The notes: a model not told the origin generated them from the sequence alone. A stretch of 64,000 nt of DNA from an uncultured Lachnospiraceae bacterium (GCA_944381375.1 CALWKX010000020.1:1-64000); one strand, 5' to 3'. Shown: positions 52,578-62,600, counted from the first letter of the stretch. Translations and numbers: made by a program.

Positions 52578-53405
52578 ATGAGTTATATCACAATGAAACA
52601 GCTTTTAGAAGCCGGCGTACAATTTGGGCATCAGACAAGAAGATGGAACCCGAAAATGAAGAAGTATATTTATACTCAGCGCAACGGCATCTATATTATT
52701 GACCTTCAAAAAACCGTGGGTCTTGTTGATGAAGCATGTGAATTTTTGAGAAGCGTAGCAGAAGAGGGCGGCGGAATCCTTTTCGTGGGTACAAAAAAAC
52801 AGGCGCAGGAAGCTATGGAGCAGGAAGCTAAAAGATGCGGAGTTTTCTATGTAACGCACCGCTGGCTTGGCGGAACGCTCACGAATTTCAAAACCATCAG
52901 CCAAAGGATCGCAAGGCTTCATCGCCTTGAAGAGATGGAAACAGACGGTACTTTTGAAGTTCTTCCCAAAAAGGAAGTGCTTTTGCTCAGAGCTGAACGT
53001 GAAAAGCTTGAAAAATTCCTGGGCGGAATCAAAGAGATGAACGAACTTCCCAAAGCAATGTTCGTTGTTGATCCTAAGAAAGAAAGAATCGCCGTGCTGG
53101 AGGGCAAAAAATTGGGTATACCCATTGTTGCCGTAGTAGATACCAACTGCGATCCGGATGACGCTGATTATGTTATACCGGGGAATGATGACGCTATCAG
53201 AGCGGTTGCGCTTTTGGCTCAGACAGTTGCTAATGCGATACTTGAAGGCAAACAGGGCGAAAGCTTCTACAACGAAGAAGAAGGCGCTGCCGATTATGTT
53301 GAAGGTGAAGCGGACGAAACCGGCGCTGATAATGCTGATATACAATCAAATGAAGCTGAACCGGCTGATGACGCGCAGCCGCAGGAAGTATCAGAGGATA
53401 ATTAA
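52578..53405 (+). CDS. rpsB: 30S ribosomal protein S2
   Basis: The 275-residue protein starts [20 protein letters not shown] and has [33 protein letters not shown] and [20 protein letters not shown], all S2 signatures. A 40-residue acidic tail ([20 protein letters not shown] and on) extends beyond the usual 235-255 residues, common in some Clostridia. It is followed by tsf 20 nt later. Confidence 0.98.
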   Translation: MSYITMKQLLEAGVQFGHQTRRWNPKMKKYIYTQRNGIYIIDLQKTVGLVDEACEFLRSVAEEGGGILFVGTKKQAQEAMEQEAKRCGVFYVTHRWLGGTLTNFKTISQRIARLHRLEEMETDGTFEVLPKKEVLLLRAEREKLEKFLGGIKEMNELPKAMFVVDPKKERIAVLEGKKLGIPIVAVVDTNCDPDDADYVIPGNDDAIRAVALLAQTVANAILEGKQGESFYNEEEGAADYVEGEADETGADNADIQSNEAEPADDAQPQEVSEDN

Positions 53406-53425
53406 TATAAGAGGTATATTTTGAT

Positions 53426-54076
53426 ATGGTAACCGCAGAATTAATTAAGACGCTAAGGGAAAAAACAGGCGCAGGCATGATGGACTGCAAAAAAGCCCTT
53501 ACTGAAACTAACGGAGATTTGGAAAAGGCTACAGTGTATTTGAGAGAAAAAGGCCTCGCTTCCGCTGCGAAGAAATCTTCGCGCACTACGGCGGAAGGAG
53601 CTGTCGGTTCTTATATCCATATGGGCGGCAAAATCGGGGTGCTTGTAGAAGTAAACTGCGAGACGGATTTTGTGGCGAAGAATACTCAGTTCCAAAACTT
53701 TGTGAAAGATATCGCAATGCATATTGCCGCTTCCAATCCTTCTTATGTGTCTAAAGAGGATGTTCCAGAAGAAGTTATACAAAAGGAAAGAGAAATATTA
53801 AAACATCAGGCTGTGAATGAAGGAAAGCCTGAAAACATAGCTGAAAAAATGGTAGAAGGACGTATTGGTAAGCTTTACAAGGAAATCTGCCTTCTTGAGC
53901 AGCCTTTTGTAAAACAGCCGGATATGACTATATCAGATTACATTAAGGAAAATATTGCAGTAATAGGTGAAAATATTTCTATCAGGCGTTTTACTCGCTA
54001 TCAAATGGGTGAAGGTCTTGAAAAGAAACAGGAAAACTTTGCCGAAGAGATTGCAAAACAAATTTCCGGTAATTAA
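53426..54076 (+). CDS. tsf: Elongation factor Ts
   Basis: The 216-residue protein has the N-terminal UBA-like domain [35 protein letters not shown] and the [13 protein letters not shown] motif that contacts EF-Tu. It exchanges GDP for GTP on EF-Tu. It is shorter than the 283-residue E. coli protein: one of the two C-terminal half-domains is reduced, as in several Firmicutes. A strong terminator follows. Confidence 0.97.
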   Translation: MVTAELIKTLREKTGAGMMDCKKALTETNGDLEKATVYLREKGLASAAKKSSRTTAEGAVGSYIHMGGKIGVLVEVNCETDFVAKNTQFQNFVKDIAMHIAASNPSYVSKEDVPEEVIQKEREILKHQAVNEGKPENIAEKMVEGRIGKLYKEICLLEQPFVKQPDMTISDYIKENIAVIGENISIRRFTRYQMGEGLEKKQENFAEEIAKQISGN

Positions 54077-54103
54077 ATTGAATAAAAAAGCGTAAAGCTG
54101 AAA

Positions 54104-54147
54104 GAGATAGGGCGAATCTGAATTATTCAGATTCGCCCTATCTTTTG
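54104..54147 (+). terminator. Terminator of rpsB-tsf
   Basis: A 17-bp near-perfect hairpin (AGATAGGGCGAATCTGAAT with its complement) followed by CTTTTGTT. Confidence 0.9.
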
Positions 54148-54283
54148 TTCATTTTCATTTAGCGCCGTCTGATGAATAAAATTTCTGTTATTTATTTTTG
54201 TTTCCATGCAAATATAAAGGAATCAAAAATTAAATGTTGCTGTTATGCTGATCTTTGAGTTTCGGCATATAGTATTATTTAAC

Positions 54284-54368
54284 TTGAGGGCTCGGCTTAA
54301 GGCTGGGCAGATCATAGGGAAACGCCTTGCGGCGTTTTTCGACATTAGCCGGGCGGGGATTAGTAGGG
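54284..54368 (+). repeat. G-tract/hairpin module, copy E
   Basis: G-tracts in TTGAGGGCTC, GCTGGGCAGAT, AGCCGGGCGGGGA; hairpin AAACGCC/GGCGTTT between the second and third. The words GGGCAGAT and GACATTAG match the family. Tracts are partly reduced to three G. Confidence 0.75.
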
Positions 54369-54721
54369 CGCCGCTTTTTGGGAAAATCGTATTTGTAAAA
54401 AAACGAGCATGTGTATTTTAAACATATAAGGGTCGATACCATGGGGCGAAAACGGGGCTTAGCTTTAAAGACGGAACATATTTATTTATATCTGAAAATT
54501 ACAAATGGTTAAAGTTAAAGTTAAATTTTATGTTCAGTTTTAACTTTAAGTGTCATTTATGGCAGAAGATATACTTGAATTTTATTTTGGTCATTTTATG
54601 TCACTTTTTTTATTTCAAATACACATTAATCTATATATATAAAAATCGAAAAATTCGGTTTAGTGTACATACATATGTATACTAAATTGTTTATTATAAA
54701 ATTACAATATGGATTAATGAG
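54369..54721. other. AT-rich intergenic region with operator-like dyad
   Basis: No gene is visible. A 24-bp imperfect dyad around TAGTGTACATACATATGTAT (about 54660-54684) lies 45 nt before the next start codon and may be a regulator site. Three copies of a GTTAAA-type word are at about 54508-54526. Confidence 0.45.
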
Positions 54722-54730
54722 GTGAGTTTA

Positions 54731-55060
54731 ATGAATGAGACTTATATAACTGTTATGAAAAAGAGAGAATTTGATTACAGTATGTTAGACAAGGGAGATA
54801 TCATAAAATGCCGAAAAAGCGGCTTAAATAAGCAAAGCGCATCGGCTTACTATGCGGATGGTATTATGTGTGGAAAAGTAACGGGTATTATAAAGCCGCG
54901 TAAGGAATGTTTTATAAAAAAGGTTTTGAGCTTTTTCCCTGGCAAGTATTATGCTGAAGTAGTGTTTTGTGTTTCTGATTTATACGTTTGCAGGCTTTTG
55001 CCTAAACGTGAAGCTGCGCAAAATAAGCCTGCTGCATTAAGAACGCCTCAAGTTGTGTAA
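54731..55060 (+). CDS. Hypothetical protein
   Basis: The 109-residue protein has no domain I recognise. It is basic, with a predicted beta-rich middle (DGIMCGKVTGIIKPRKECFI, YYAEVVFCVSDLYVCRLLP) and no clear membrane segment. GAGGTGA 6 nt before the ATG at 54731 supports translation; an alternative GTG at 54722 adds three residues. It ends 12 nt before cloverleaf P9 and may be controlled by the dyad at 54660. Confidence 0.6.
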   Translation: MNETYITVMKKREFDYSMLDKGDIIKCRKSGLNKQSASAYYADGIMCGKVTGIIKPRKECFIKKVLSFFPGKYYAEVVFCVSDLYVCRLLPKREAAQNKPAALRTPQVV

Positions 55061-55072
55061 ACGATTGACCCC

Positions 55073-55193
55073 ACCCACCCGCCCGCCCCGCCGGCGCGGC
55101 CTTGTTTAAGGCAATAGCCTTAAACAAGGCTGAGCGGTTCCCGCTTAATGTCCGCGCAGCGGACAGCCGCGCCGGCGGGGCGGGCGGGTGGGT
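55073..55193. repeat. Cloverleaf palindrome P9
   Basis: A perfect 28-bp closing stem (55073-55100 with 55166-55193) made almost only of G and C. Hairpins: CTTGTTTAAGGC-AATA-GCCTTAAACAAG (55101-55128), AGCGG-TTC-CCGCT (about 55132-55145) and GTCCGC-GCA-GCGGAC (55150-55165). Confidence 0.94.
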
Positions 55194-55271
55194 TCAAAAA
55201 CGCCAATTACATACTGTGCTTAACAAATCCTTTTTGAAATGTTATAATAAAATAAAAAAAGGAGAAAACGT

Positions 55272-56180
55272 ATGCTGGCAGTATTTAATTTAACAGTGGA
55301 TGAAGGGAAAAAATTAATAGCAAAGGGAATATGCGCTATGAGTGAAATAAAAAAAGCGCTCAAAGAAGGAACCATAGCAATACATAACAGCACAAGCGCA
55401 TATTTTCTGATAGAAGAGCTTATCGGAGAAAGCGTGGATACCAACAACGTGTGGCTGTCTGGAATTATAGCCCCGAAAGCAATGTGTGTTCATGAAAATA
55501 CTCAAAGAAATAACAAATCTCCAAAAAGCGAAGGCTATTCAAAACAGATCACCGATGCATCTTCTTTCCCTCATACGCATGTAATTAAAAACGGGAAAAA
55601 AGTTTATGGACTTGTTCTTAAAGACCTGTACGAAAATATGGGAGAAAACGATATCTATATAAAAGGCGTTAACTGCTATGATGCAGACGGAGACGTCGGA
55701 GTATTGATAGGAAGCGCCGATGAAAACGGTACAATCGGAAGAATGTGCTCAGGCAGAAATAAAAACCACTACAAAATTATTGCATGCGCAGGAAACGAAA
55801 AATTTATACCTGAAAGCGTTAGTAAAGCCGCTGCCTTTATAAATAAGAAAAAACAATATGCTATGGGCATAAAAGTCAATCTGTTTAAATTTACTCCTGA
55901 TTATATCATCAACGAAGCAAAAGCTCTCAATATACTTACGGGCGCTGAAACGATGATATTTTCCGCAGGCGGCCTTGCCGGCGCTCAGGGAGGAGTCTGT
56001 ATAGCAGCCGAAGGCACAGAGGAACAAATAAATAAGGCTGTTGAAATATGCGAAAATATCAAAGGAGCAAAACTGCCTGATATCAAAGGCGCAGACTGTG
56101 CGATATGTTCTATGGCTACCTGTGCGTATTTGGATAATGTCGGGACGCAAAAACCATGGATAAAAGAAATCGACTCATAA
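55272..56180 (+). CDS. Hypothetical protein with C-terminal cysteine cluster
   Basis: The 302-residue protein has no family I can name. The N-terminal half reads like an alpha/beta fold (MLAVFNLTVDEGKKLIAKGI, HNSTSAYFLIEELIGESVD). Later come VLIGSADENGTIGRM, a Gly-rich MIFSAGGLAGAQGGVCIAAE stretch suggestive of a nucleotide or phosphate loop, and a short CAICSMATC cluster. No signal peptide or membrane segment. AAAGGAG precedes the ATG. It appears cytoplasmic and monocistronic, with a lipoprotein gene 59 nt downstream. Confidence 0.72.
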   Translation: MLAVFNLTVDEGKKLIAKGICAMSEIKKALKEGTIAIHNSTSAYFLIEELIGESVDTNNVWLSGIIAPKAMCVHENTQRNNKSPKSEGYSKQITDASSFPHTHVIKNGKKVYGLVLKDLYENMGENDIYIKGVNCYDADGDVGVLIGSADENGTIGRMCSGRNKNHYKIIACAGNEKFIPESVSKAAAFINKKKQYAMGIKVNLFKFTPDYIINEAKALNILTGAETMIFSAGGLAGAQGGVCIAAEGTEEQINKAVEICENIKGAKLPDIKGADCAICSMATCAYLDNVGTQKPWIKEIDS

Positions 56181-56239
56181 TATTGACTTATTGAATTTGT
56201 AATATTAGACTAAAGGCAAAAGTCGAAAGGAAATACAAA

Positions 56240-56752
56240 ATGAGAAACAAAAAAATATTAATATTCCTTATCGTAATTTTTGCTGTATTATGCGTATCCG
56301 GCTGCTCGCAGGCTACTCCGTATGATGAAGAAGAAAAGCAGACATATGAAATCGGCGGCGTAACAATTACAGTACCGGCAAGCATGAACGTTGATAATAC
56401 AACTAATCAGGAAATAATCTATGTTCAAATGCCTGACGCTCAGCTTGCAATGGTTCAAATAACAGTGAATGACGCATATGATACCGAAGCCGATTTTATT
56501 CAGGCCTATAAATCAGCTCTTGAAACAAGTTCGTACGAGAACTTGTCCGTAGGAGAAACCAGCGAAACAAAAATAGGCGGTAAAAATATAAGTGCGTTTA
56601 CGTACACGTATACTATAGATAATATAACGGTAAAAAATGATTGCAATGTATATATAACTGACGGGAAAACGATACTTTTTAATGCCATGACTTTGCCTGC
56701 CTATGATGAGGATTTAAGCCAGCTTGTAGCGTATATGCTCAAAAATTTATAA
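56240..56752 (+). CDS. Secreted lipoprotein, unknown function
   Basis: The 170-residue protein has a lipoprotein signal (KKILIFLIVIFAVLCVSGC, lipobox VSGC with Cys at about residue 22) and a small alpha/beta domain beginning YEIGGVTITVPASM. Repeated charged and polar strands (GETSETKIGGKNISAFTYTY) suggest a compact sensor or binding domain as in PsbP/DUF4367-like lipoproteins, but the family is not certain. AAAGGAA precedes the ATG. Confidence 0.78.
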   Translation: MRNKKILIFLIVIFAVLCVSGCSQATPYDEEEKQTYEIGGVTITVPASMNVDNTTNQEIIYVQMPDAQLAMVQITVNDAYDTEADFIQAYKSALETSSYENLSVGETSETKIGGKNISAFTYTYTIDNITVKNDCNVYITDGKTILFNAMTLPAYDEDLSQLVAYMLKNL

Positions 56753-56755
56753 AAT

Positions 56756-56790
56756 ATGAAAAAAAGAGCCGGATAAGCTCTTTTCTTTAT
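56756..56790 (+). terminator. Terminator after the lipoprotein gene
   Basis: AAAGAGC-CGGATA-AGCTCTTT stem followed by CTTTAT, 10 nt past the stop. It is short but well placed. Confidence 0.7.
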
Positions 56791-56817
56791 GCAGTCGTTC
56801 GCCGGATATAAAAAATT

Positions 56818-57534
56818 TTATTTTTCATACCATATAACAATGTCGCTTGAGATTTCAAGCCCCAGCTTCCTTTGAAGCGCAAGAGACGCGTTATTATCAA
56901 CCGAAACATGGCAATACGCAATATTGCCTTTCTTAATCTGTTCATTGATCATATGAGCCTCTAAAGCAAAACCAATCCCCTCTTTTCGGTAAGGCCTATC
57001 TACTTCCAAAAGACCTATGGTCCCCTCAGCATGCGTCCCTACAATGCCCAAAAGTTTTCTTCCTTTGAATGCTCCAAACATGCCCGCCTTTATTCTCTTT
57101 TTTATGTACTCTTCATTATCCATCAGAGAATAAAGTCCTCTTACTTTTTTATAGTAATCCATGGGTATATTTTTTATCTCATATCCGTTTAGTTTATATT
57201 CAACAGGCTGATGACTCATGTAAACAGCCTGATAGCAGCGTAAGGATTCACGGTATCCAAGTTTTTTCATTGTTTCGGAATAATCCCCTCTGTGCAGTAA
57301 AACTAAAGGATAGTGTTTTTGGGCAACAATACCGAAAACCTTCTTTGCAGTTTCATTATTATCAGCGGAAATCGCCATCACATCGCCTCTTTTTTCATAA
57401 ACGGCAAATCCGCCGTCCGATGCGAATATAATTTCGCATGATTTATTACAAAGACTGTCATATATATTCGCATATGAAAGTTTGTCTTTAGATATGTAGT
57501 TTTCAAGTGTTGTTTTGTTGATTGCATTGTTCAT
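56818..57534 (-). CDS. GNAT-family N-acetyltransferase
   Basis: The 238-residue protein has an N-terminal extension and a C-terminal GNAT domain. The acetyl-CoA loop is RKEGIGFALEAHMI (R-x-x-G-x-G, about residue 183), preceded by GTIGLLEVDRPY and followed by VSVDNNASLALQRKLGL, typical of the FR47-like group. The substrate is unknown. It starts 2 nt after the stop of the upstream metallopeptidase, so they are co-transcribed. Confidence 0.87.
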   Translation of the reverse strand: MNNAINKTTLENYISKDKLSYANIYDSLCNKSCEIIFASDGGFAVYEKRGDVMAISADNNETAKKVFGIVAQKHYPLVLLHRGDYSETMKKLGYRESLRCYQAVYMSHQPVEYKLNGYEIKNIPMDYYKKVRGLYSLMDNEEYIKKRIKAGMFGAFKGRKLLGIVGTHAEGTIGLLEVDRPYRKEGIGFALEAHMINEQIKKGNIAYCHVSVDNNASLALQRKLGLEISSDIVIWYEK

Positions 57535-57536
57535 GA

Positions 57537-58250
57537 TTAGTTTAATATTACGCTTTCTTTGAGTTTTTTTCTTATTGATTTATTGTGTGGCAGCAGCTTG
57601 TCCATCAGGGCATGAAAATTTTTACCGTGGTCAGGGTATATAATATGGCATACTTCATGCAGCGCAACATATTCTATACATTCTTCAGGCGCTTCAATCA
57701 ACCTCAGATTGAGGGTTACTGTATGTTTTGCAGTGTTATAGCTTCCCCAAAGGGAAGTCATCGCGCACACTTTGACTTTAGGATATTCTTCTTTATCTAT
57801 GTTCAGCCTGCTGCATGCGGTATATACATAATCCTCAAATACTTCCAGTGAATATAAAGCAAGCCATTGGTCAAATACTTTCTTTCTGAGCGCTTCATCT
57901 TCATTTTTTACTTGGAGAATGATTACATCATCTTTTAGTAGCACATTGTTTTCAGATCCCAAGCATACACTTAGAAGGTATTGCCTGCCTCTTATATGTA
58001 TTTTGGCACCGTCAGAGTAATCTATGGCATAACTTGCATTTTTTATGATTTCTTGGGCATTTTGTATGAACTGCGCCTTTGAAACAATAAATAATTCAAT
58101 TTTTTCACGGCTTATATTATAAGGGGCAGAAACGACCACTTGCGATTTTGAATTGACTTTTAAATATAATCTTTTTATGTTTTTTCTGGTAAGTATGTAT
58201 TCAATTTTTTTATCTGAGTAAATTACTGAATATTTCATTTTTTCAGTCAA
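57537..58250 (-). CDS. YgjP-like (DUF45) metallopeptidase
   Basis: The protein of about 237 residues has VALHEVCHIIYPDHGKNFHALM near the C-terminus, with HExxH plus a distal His that bind zinc. YPKVKVCAMTSLWGSYNTAK matches the conserved SRWGS-type motif of YgjP/DUF45 proteins, here TSLWGS. They are cytosolic, and their substrate is unknown. Start TTG at 58250 is chosen for AAAAAGGA just upstream; alternatives are TTG 58295 and ATG 58238. It is followed by a GNAT gene. Confidence 0.85.
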   Translation of the reverse strand: MTEKMKYSVIYSDKKIEYILTRKNIKRLYLKVNSKSQVVVSAPYNISREKIELFIVSKAQFIQNAQEIIKNASYAIDYSDGAKIHIRGRQYLLSVCLGSENNVLLKDDVIILQVKNEDEALRKKVFDQWLALYSLEVFEDYVYTACSRLNIDKEEYPKVKVCAMTSLWGSYNTAKHTVTLNLRLIEAPEECIEYVALHEVCHIIYPDHGKNFHALMDKLLPHNKSIRKKLKESVILN

Positions 58251-58399
58251 ATTGTCCTTTTTAATATATTCTAACACATACTTATTTCCATTCAATACTT
58301 TAAGCGCGCTTCGGTTTTATTGACTAAGATTGATAACAAAAGTATAATTTAAATATAGCCATAAAAAATATTAATAAAAATACATGGAGGGTAATATAA

Positions 58400-59326
58400 A
58401 TGACGGTTAAGCTCGATGGCTTTGTAAAGAGTATCAACAGTAAAGGAATTGACATGTACGGTATAAATGTTCTCGAAGGAGGAGAAAAGACCGCCGAATA
58501 TTATTGGCGCAATAAACTCAGAAAAGAGATACGTTCGTGCAGCAAAAGCATAACATCGTTGGCCGTGGGTCGAGCAATAGACGAAGGAATGTTTAAGATT
58601 ACTGACAAAATAGCTGATTTTTTCCCTGAACACCTTACTAAAAATCCTCAGCCGGAATTGCTGGAAGTTACGATAAAAGACGTACTCATGATGGCGATGG
58701 GATATGATTATTTTATTTTGAATCCGTTTGTACGCGAAAGCTATAAAGGTGATTGGCTTGACCTGATTTTCAGCGAAAAGATTAATCTTAAACCCGGCTC
58801 GCTTTTTGTTTACAACAATGCCAGCCCTTATCTTTGCGGCGCGCTTATAGCAAAACTTTCAGGACAAAATTATCTTGATTGGATGAAGGAAAGATTTTTC
58901 GATCCTCTCGATATAAATAATCCTCAATGGTTTACGTGCCCTATGGGAAGACCTATAGGTCTCGGCGGATTGTTCCTCACAGTAGATGAGCTTTCCCGTT
59001 TTGGACAGGTATGCCTTGACAGAGGAATGTGGAAAGGTCAAAGACTCGTCAGCGCCGAATGGGTAGACGAAGCGACTTCAAAGCAGATTGAAGTAACTAC
59101 AGGCGTTGATAAGATAGATAATAAGCCGACAAAGGATTTCGGCGCAGGATATGGATATTTCTTCTGGATGAATTCGACGGAAGGCTATCATATGTGGGGA
59201 CGCTACGGTCAGTTTTGCGTGGTGCTTCCAAAACGCAATACTGTTATTACAATGCTTTCGCTTGAAGAAAAGAATGAGCAGGGTATTTTGGACAGCGTTT
59301 GGGATGAGATACTTCCTCAGCTGTAG
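58400..59326 (+). CDS. Serine hydrolase, class C beta-lactamase family
   Basis: The 308-residue protein has the catalytic SxxK in SCSKSITSLAVG (about residue 50), the YxN motif in FVYNNASPY (about 139) and HMWGRYGQ replacing KTG near the C-terminus. No signal peptide is seen, so it probably acts in the cytosol on esters or peptides rather than as a resistance enzyme. GGAGGG precedes the ATG. It is convergent with addA, with P10 between. Confidence 0.92.
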   Translation: MTVKLDGFVKSINSKGIDMYGINVLEGGEKTAEYYWRNKLRKEIRSCSKSITSLAVGRAIDEGMFKITDKIADFFPEHLTKNPQPELLEVTIKDVLMMAMGYDYFILNPFVRESYKGDWLDLIFSEKINLKPGSLFVYNNASPYLCGALIAKLSGQNYLDWMKERFFDPLDINNPQWFTCPMGRPIGLGGLFLTVDELSRFGQVCLDRGMWKGQRLVSAEWVDEATSKQIEVTTGVDKIDNKPTKDFGAGYGYFFWMNSTEGYHMWGRYGQFCVVLPKRNTVITMLSLEEKNEQGILDSVWDEILPQL

Positions 59327-59432
59327 TTGACGCAGCTATTTACAGGTTTAAAATACAATTGGTAAATTAAAATCAAAGAAATTTGCGGGCATAAATTTAA
59401 TTTGGAAGTCGACAACAGGCGGATCAGATTAC

Positions 59433-59637
59433 GTTGCTGCCCAAGCAAAAGCGCCGCGGCGCGCTTAATAAAAAAGACGGCGTTTCGAAAGCTTGCGCTT
59501 TCGGCCGTCTTTTTTATGCGAAAGAAAAGCCCCGTGCGGGGCTTTTCTTGAAGCCGCATACAAAAAAGGCGGATAAATCCGCCTTTCGTATGCGGCTTTA
59601 AGCGCGCCGCTAAACGGCATTGCTTCGTTGCAGCAAC
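59433..59637. repeat. Cloverleaf palindrome P10
   Basis: Inner closing stem GCGGCGCGCTTA (59456-59467) pairs with 59599-59610, extended imperfectly by GTTGCTGC/GCAGCAAC (59433-59440 with 59630-59637). Hairpins: 59468-59517 (ATAAAAAAGACGGC arm), AAGAAAAGCCCC-GTGC-GGGGCTTTTCTT (59522-59549) and 59550-59598 (AAGCCGCATAC arm). It lies between convergent genes and ends 1-2 nt before the addA stop codon. Confidence 0.9.
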
Positions 59638-59638
59638 A

Positions 59639-62600
59639 TCATAAACCCACTTCAACCGTCCTGTTTTGTTCAAGGTATACAATAAAGCATTTGTCCGGAT
59701 TCCTGCCTTTTATTTTGCTAAGAGCCTCCGCATAAAGCCTTATCTGCAAAGAGTATTTTTCATCGCTCTCTTTTTTTCTTTCTTCGCTTATGTATTTGTC
59801 GGTTTTGTAATCTATAAGATATGTTTCGCCTTTATATACAAAATAACAATCTATAACGCCCTGCAAAATAACATCTCTTTTACTTTTCTGCCATCTGCTG
59901 TCAAGCCTGGCCGGCTTGATTTGCATTATAAACGCTGTCTCTTTTTTTATTTGATCTGCATTTAAAAGCGCATGTCCTATATCACTTGAGAAAAACTGCA
60001 CCACAGCATCCGAATTTACAGCCTCAGCTTCTTTTTCAATCAGTACGCCGTTGCTGATGAGTATATTTTTTTGCTTATCAATACTCGATAAAAGATCATT
60101 CTTATCAAGACTTTTTTCATCAAGATGCTGCATGAATTTATGAAGCGCGCTTCCAGCAGCCGCCGGTGTAAGGGCCTGATCTTTGTCGAACACTATATCC
60201 TCCCTCATGCTTATAAGCTTTTTGCCGTATTCAAGCGTCATTGATTCCTTAAGTTCGCTTACTGTGACTTTTGTGGGAATACCTTCGTCATTTTTGTGAG
60301 GATATGTATATCCGATACGGCTTTTGATCTGTTTTACCGCAGCTTCATCTGCCGGATATTTATCCGGTACCGTCTCAGCGCTTTCTTCCGCGGCCTCGGT
60401 ATGCGTTACGGTTTTTATTTTCCAAAGCCTGGTTTCATAAGAGCCGCTTTCATCAAGACTTCTTTTATCAGGGACAATGGCAAAGTAAAGCCATTTCAAA
60501 AAAGATACGCTCTCAGTCAGTGAAGGCGTCATATCGGGCGGATATGCCTTCATTTCCTCATATGCCTTTTCAGTAATGCATCCTGTGAAATACAGCATTT
60601 GCTTTGCGCGGGTTGCCGCAACATACAAAATGCGGGCTTCTTCCTCCCTGTTTTCGGCGCGGTTAGCCGCCGAGGCCGTCAGTCTGTATATTGTATCACA
60701 GCGGTAACTTGCGTCCTCAGAGACAAAAACGGGACATATTCCCACATCTTTGTGACAATATATACTCTCAAATGGACTTTTTTCAATAATATTGAGCGCT
60801 GTATCAACTACTATTACTGCCTCATACTCCAAACCCTTAGCAGCGTGCACTGTCACAAGGCTGACTTTGCCTTCTCCAGCAAAAGCTTTCGAAGCGCCTC
60901 TTTCGGCTTTTTCCTTGAGCTTTTCCAAATATTTTATAAAACTGTATAATCCTCTTGACTGTGTTTGTTCAAAAGAAGCGGCGCGCTGCGCAAGTTCGTT
61001 AAGATTTTGGGAGCGCTTCTCCCCGTCTTTGAGAGCCGATACATACATCGTCAAATTCGTGTCGGCGTATATCTTCATTATGAGATCTTCTATCGAAGAA
61101 ACGCGCGAATAATGCCTGTAGCGTTTTATTTCATTTATCATGTATGAGGTCTTGAGCCTTAAATTATCGTCAGGACCGTCCTTGGCGTATTTTTTTACAG
61201 CGTCGTAATAATGAGCAAACGTATAATGCGCCCTTATTTTCAAAAGCTCGTCTTCGTTAAAGCCGAAAATAAAGCTTCGCATTACTGATATAAGCGCTAT
61301 ATCGTCCATAAAGTTGTCAATTATCTTCAAAAGATTTATCATAAGCGCAATTTCCATCGCGTCAAAATATTCTTCCTGCTCTATGCAGGCAAAATCTATG
61401 CCGGCGTTTTTGAATGCCTGCGTATAATAAGAAGATATACTGTTCATGCGTCGGCCTATAACGGCTATATCTTCAGGCCGCAGAGGCCTTGTAAGATGCG
61501 TTTCCTCATCGTATATGTTTTTGCCTATAAGATTTTTTACCAAAGAGGCAACGTATTCGGCTTCAGCAGCGATACGCGAATGACTGTCGGAATCGCCGCT
61601 GAGGATAATATGAAGCTGAGCGGCATTAGCGCTGTTTAACGTGCTTAAAGACGTCATGCTTTCATCAGACGCATAGTCGATTCCCGATTTGTCCTTTGTC
61701 ATAATGCGCGAGAAAACCGTATTTACCGCCTCTACTATTACAGGCGACGAACGGAAATTTTCTCTCATGCGCACAAGCAGTCCTTTCCCTTTTTCACATT
61801 CGCGCTGCTTTTTTAAAAATATTTCTGGTTCCGCATTTCTGAAACGGTAAATGCTCTGCTTTATATCTCCCACAGCAAAAAGACTGTTTGTTGCGGCAAG
61901 CCGCGTTATGATGGCCTCCTGCAGGGAATTAGTGTCCTGATATTCGTCTATAAATATGTATTTATATTCGCTGCTGAGCTGTTTGAGAACCTGTTCGGAA
62001 TTTAAAATAGCAAGACATTCATGGGCAAGATCCGAAAAATCGGCAAGCCTCATGCTTTTTTTTATATTGGAATATATATCGCTGAAACGTTCAACTATCT
62101 CAACTATCTTGCAAACGCTTTTGGCCGTCAGAAAGATAAACTCAAGATTTTTTTCATAAGAAAAAGCGGCGATCTCCTTAAGCCTTGTAAACGCGCCTTT
62201 GGCTTTTTTGTGCAATAGCTTAAGGCGCATGTAATCTGGATGGCTTTTGGGGACTGTAAATCGCGGAAATTTTGAAACGGCGCGTATCGTTTCGAAAAAA
62301 CTTGAAGCGCTTGACGCTAAAGAAGAGACGATCGCATCCGAAAGTTCTGCCATGCTCGAAAAACATGCCGCACATTTATAATCGGAACGCGTCAGCCTTA
62401 AGCCCTCCTGCGCGCAAATTTTGATATCTGATGCATATATTTCAAGGTGTTTTTTCAGAATTTCGAAAACACGGGAATCGTCAAAATTTTCTGCGCTTTT
62501 TTTAAATTCTTCAGCCTTTTGCTTCAGCCATTCTATAGGCTCGCATTTGTTTTGAATGTGCAGGTATATGTTTATGATGGTCTGAGTAAGAGACGATTCA

